From the NCBI GenBank assembly GCA_014763715.1, contig JACXUV010000001.1:1-64000 (forward strand): a stretch of DNA of 64,000 bases, written 5' to 3'. The translations under genes and the position numbers were made by a program. Of this stretch, positions 61,162 to 64,000 are shown piece by piece. The notes under the pieces are model-generated. The model was not told the DNA's origin, did no database searches, and saw only the letters and a list, made by a program, of their open reading frames with translations. This DNA is from Rhodobacterales bacterium. GTDB lineage: Bacteria; Pseudomonadota; Alphaproteobacteria; Caulobacterales; Hyphomonadaceae. Position 1 is the stretch's first letter. Each line of letters starts with the position of its first letter.

Positions 61162-63897
61162 TTAGGCTGCAGCTGTCGCAGGGTCGGTTCTTTTGCGGTT
61201 CTCGATGTCGAAGAGAAGACCGCCGGGCCGCGCATAGACGAACCAGGTTATGAGGAGGCAGGACACATAGAAGGCAAGGAAGCCATAAAGCGCCGGGGCG
61301 GCACTCCCCGAAGCCGCGAGCGACATGCCAAAACTCTTTGGAATGAAGAATGCTCCGTAGGCCGCTATTGCACTGGTGAACCCTGTGATGGCGGCACTTT
61401 CCTTTTCAGACTGGCGCAGGCGGTCCGACGTACTCATCTGCGGCTCCAGCCGGTCTATCTCCTTGCGCATGATGGCAGGGATCATCTGGAAGGTGGATGC
61501 ATTTCCGACACCGGTTGCGAAGAAAAGAACGATGAAGGAGGTGAAGAAACCAGCGAAAGCTCCCGGTGCATCCTTGACCGCAAGGAAGTAGAGCACTCCG
61601 CCCGTGCCAATCATCATCAGGAGGAATACCACCAGCGTCACACGGGCCCCGCCGAACCGGTCTGCTATCCAGCCGGTAAAGGACCGTGACAATGCGCCGA
61701 CCAACGGCCCGAGGAAGGCAATCTGCAGGACGTTCACGTCCGGAAACTGTGTCCTTGTCAGCAGCGGGAAGGCCGCCGAGAAGCCGATGAACGACCCGAA
61801 CGTCCCCGTATAAAGCCAGCACATGATCCAGTTGTGCTTGCGTTTGAAGATGATGGCCTGATCAGAGAAGGATGCTTTCGCACTCGACAGATCGTTCATG
61901 CCGAACCACGCGGCAAATGCGCTTGCAATGATGAACGGCACCCAGATGAAACCGGCGTTCTGCAGGAAGAGTTCCTCTCCTTCCCCGGTCAGCTGCGGCT
62001 TGCCGCCCAGAAAGCCGAACACGCCGAACGTGATGACCAGCGGCACGATGAACTGCATCGCGCTGACGCCAAGGTTTCCAAGCCCGGCATTCATGGCCAG
62101 CGCATTGCCCTTCTCACGTTTCGGATAGAAGAACCCGATATTGGACATGGAGGATGCGAAGTTCCCGCCTCCGAAGCCGCAGAGCAATGCCAGGGCGAGC
62201 ATGATCCAATAAGGCGTTTCGGGGTTCTGCACCGCAAAGCCGATTCCGAGCGCAGGCAACAACAGCGACCAGGTGGTCAGCGTGGTCCACAACCGCCCGC
62301 CGAAGACCGGCACCATGAAACTGTAGAATATGCGCAGCGTAGCACCTGACAGACCAGGCAGGGCCGCCAACCAGAAGAGCTCGTCAGTTGAATAATCAAA
62401 CCCGATCTGCGGAAGCTTGGCGACAACCACCGACCAGACCATCCAGACGGCGAAAGACAGAAGCAGCGCCGGTATGGAAAGCCAGAGATTGCGGCTGGCG
62501 ATCTTCTTGCCGGTCGCCTCCCAGAACTCCGGGTCTTCCGGGCGCCAGTCCTGGATCAGCTTCGGCGCAAGTGCTCGCGCTTCCCGCTCGCCATGAATGG
62601 GTCTCATCTCCGGCAATTGCGGCAGCGCGTCGAGTGTCTCGCCAACCGCTTCACGTTCCATATGACGGATGGCGAGGTGCATCCAGATCAGAGAGGCTGA
62701 GACGATCAGGAACAAAAGCATGAAGCAGCTCGTCCAGATCCCGGTCAGGTCGTTCAGCAATCCGAACATTATGGGCAGAATGAAGCCGCCAAGTCCGCCC
62801 ATCAGGCCGACAAGACCACCAACCGCTCCCACATCCTTCGGATAATAGACAGGGATATGCTTGTAGACGGCGGCTTTGCCAAGGCTCATGAAAAAGCCCA
62901 GAACGAAAATCGCAATGACGAAAGTGACCGGTCCGGTGGCGAGGCGGAAGCTGATTGGCCCCCTGACACCGTCGACAACATAGGAGGTTGGCGGATAGGC
63001 CAGGAAGAAGGTGACTGCGACCGCGACCAGAAATGTCCAGTACATGACAGTGCGCGCGCCAACCCGGTCAGACAGTTGCCCTCCATAGATGCGGAAGACC
63101 GAAGCCGGGATTGAATAGGCGGCGGCCAGCATTCCCGCGGTCTTTATATCAAAACCGTACACACCGATGAGGTAACGCGGCAGCCAGAGTGCCAGAGCGA
63201 CAAACGCGCCGAATACGAAGAAATAATAGAGCGAAAAGCGCCAGACCTGCACATTGCGCAGCGGCTCGAACTGAGAGGCAAAACTGCGCGGCTTCACGCC
63301 GCTGCGCCGGCGTTCAGCGAGTTCCGGATCGTCCGAAGTCAGAAAGAAGAAAACGAGCGCAACAACGACCAAGGCGATGGCCCAGACATTGGCGACGCCT
63401 TGCCACCCAAGGGAAGCCATAACGATGGGAGCAGCAAATTTTGTCACCGCCGCGCCGACATTACCTGCCCCGACTATGCCAAGCGCCGAACCCTGCTTCT
63501 CCGGTGGGAAGAATTTCGAAACATAGGTGATAGAGACCGAAAATGACCCGCCCGCGATTCCGATGCCGAGCGCAGCAACAAGGAACTGAGGATAGGTCGT
63601 CGCAAAGGTCAGAAGCCATGTCGCCAATGCCGACAACAACATGACCGCAAGATTGACGATACGCCCCCCATACTGGTCGGCCCAGATACCCAAAAACAGT
63701 CGCGACAAGGATCCTGTGAGGATCGGTGTGCCGACGAGCAGTCCGAACTGGGTTTCAGAGAGCCCGAGTTCCTTCTGAATCTGCAATCCGAGGATGGCAA
63801 ATATGGTCCAGACGGCAAAACATGCTGTGAAGGCAACAGTGGTGAGCCCCAACGCACGATTGGCGCCTTTTGCAGGCATTGAGATCGAAAGTGGCAT
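61162..63897 (-). CDS. narK: Fused nitrate/nitrite transporter NarK1-NarK2
   Basis: A 911-residue protein made of two complete MFS carriers of about 12 helices each, joined near residue 430-455. Domain 1 has the nitrate-signature FFPPEKQGSALGIVGAGNVGAA and domain 2 FFYPKREKGNALAMNAGLGN. Such fusions are known from Paracoccus, where one half is a nitrate/proton symporter that starts respiration and the other a nitrate/nitrite antiporter. The ATG at 63897 is preferred; an ATG at 63879 would also work. It is the first gene of the nar array and precedes narG by 12 bases. Confidence 0.96.
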   Translation of the reverse strand: MPLSISMPAKGANRALGLTTVAFTACFAVWTIFAILGLQIQKELGLSETQFGLLVGTPILTGSLSRLFLGIWADQYGGRIVNLAVMLLSALATWLLTFATTYPQFLVAALGIGIAGGSFSVSITYVSKFFPPEKQGSALGIVGAGNVGAAVTKFAAPIVMASLGWQGVANVWAIALVVVALVFFFLTSDDPELAERRRSGVKPRSFASQFEPLRNVQVWRFSLYYFFVFGAFVALALWLPRYLIGVYGFDIKTAGMLAAAYSIPASVFRIYGGQLSDRVGARTVMYWTFLVAVAVTFFLAYPPTSYVVDGVRGPISFRLATGPVTFVIAIFVLGFFMSLGKAAVYKHIPVYYPKDVGAVGGLVGLMGGLGGFILPIMFGLLNDLTGIWTSCFMLLFLIVSASLIWMHLAIRHMEREAVGETLDALPQLPEMRPIHGEREARALAPKLIQDWRPEDPEFWEATGKKIASRNLWLSIPALLLSFAVWMVWSVVVAKLPQIGFDYSTDELFWLAALPGLSGATLRIFYSFMVPVFGGRLWTTLTTWSLLLPALGIGFAVQNPETPYWIMLALALLCGFGGGNFASSMSNIGFFYPKREKGNALAMNAGLGNLGVSAMQFIVPLVITFGVFGFLGGKPQLTGEGEELFLQNAGFIWVPFIIASAFAAWFGMNDLSSAKASFSDQAIIFKRKHNWIMCWLYTGTFGSFIGFSAAFPLLTRTQFPDVNVLQIAFLGPLVGALSRSFTGWIADRFGGARVTLVVFLLMMIGTGGVLYFLAVKDAPGAFAGFFTSFIVLFFATGVGNASTFQMIPAIMRKEIDRLEPQMSTSDRLRQSEKESAAITGFTSAIAAYGAFFIPKSFGMSLAASGSAAPALYGFLAFYVSCLLITWFVYARPGGLLFDIENRKRTDPATAAA

Positions 63898-64000
63898 TAG
63901 ATGGCCCCCCGTTCGGGCGAAAGTTCTCTGCTAGGAGATCCACGCTTGTCATTTGGGGAGCAGACGCGCCTTGATATTTGTAAAGCAATGTCTTGCCGGA
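63898..64000. other. Upstream region of narK, cut by window edge
   Basis: The last 103 bases hold the start region of the nar array: an FNR-like box at 63971-63984. No second gene is visible. Further upstream regulation, such as NarL/NarR sites, would lie beyond the window. Confidence 0.5.
63971..63984 (-). promoter_or_regulatory. FNR/FnrL-like box before narK
   Basis: TTGATATTTGTAAA matches the FnrL form TTGAY-N4-RTCAA in nine of ten defined positions; one C is replaced by A. Its centre lies about 80 bases before the narK ATG, in reach of a FNR-type activated promoter, so the array may be induced when oxygen is low. Confidence 0.45.

Overview
The window is a GC-rich alphaproteobacterial chromosome segment. 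DUF3126, an ECF41-type sigma factor, a CarF/Kua-type lipid desaturase, an FnrL-like box and general gene style all fit a marine Hyphomonadaceae-like bacterium; the family assignment is inference. Genes are densely packed and many pairs share a four-base start/stop overlap. There are no rRNA genes, intact tRNA genes, CRISPR arrays or insertion sequences. Region 1 (1-18.5 kb) is mostly chromosomal background. It holds an ABC-F ATPase; a coupled trio of membrane protein, CxxC carboxymuconolactone-decarboxylase-like protein and ECF41 sigma factor, with a textbook ECF41 promoter in front; two cysteine-rich secreted proteins; a TetR regulator divergent from a cupin/SDR/alcohol dehydrogenase operon with a palindromic operator between them; a lipoprotein amidohydrolase; purD; the CarF-like desaturase; a methyltransferase; xseA; and small conserved proteins. 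Region 2 (18.5-25.4 kb) is a run of five minus-strand genes, all membrane-anchored or exported: a GTG-started BON-OmpA protein, a coiled-coil protein with a novel-looking proline repeat and a C-terminal helix-hairpin-helix, a periplasmic caspase fused to a cysteine-less SUMF1 domain, and two overlapping transmembrane proteins. I regard this as the best candidate for an undescribed system. Region 3 (25.6-43 kb) has a phytochelatin synthase-family protein facing cysE, a TetR-controlled RND efflux operon, a nitroreductase, queF overlapping a Ca2+/cation antiporter, the tamA-tamB pair, an XRE regulator and a LysR regulator.

Region 4 (43.2-64 kb) looks acquired. An AT-richer O-acyltransferase gene is split by a one-base shift exactly at a run of nine G, suggesting phase variation or a sequence error. 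Next to it lies a 45-bp 3' fragment of tRNA-Thr, the expected scar at one end of an element integrated into that tRNA gene, followed by an 11-bp tandem repeat. From there to the right edge everything concerns nitrate respiration and nitrosative stress: an HPP-CBS membrane protein, a second Ca2+/cation antiporter, an RIC-like hemerythrin protein and a group III truncated hemoglobin divergent from an NsrR-like Rrf2 repressor with a palindromic operator, and a single tightly packed 13.6-kb minus-strand array narK (fused NarK1-NarK2), narG, narH, narJ, an outer-membrane barrel, narI, a parvulin-type isomerase, a hemerythrin protein, a beta-carbonic anhydrase and mobA. An FNR-like box precedes narK. 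The array would import nitrate, reduce it at the membrane NarGHI complex, fold and load the molybdoenzyme (NarJ, isomerase, MobA) and handle by-product NO. The other end of the element is outside the window.
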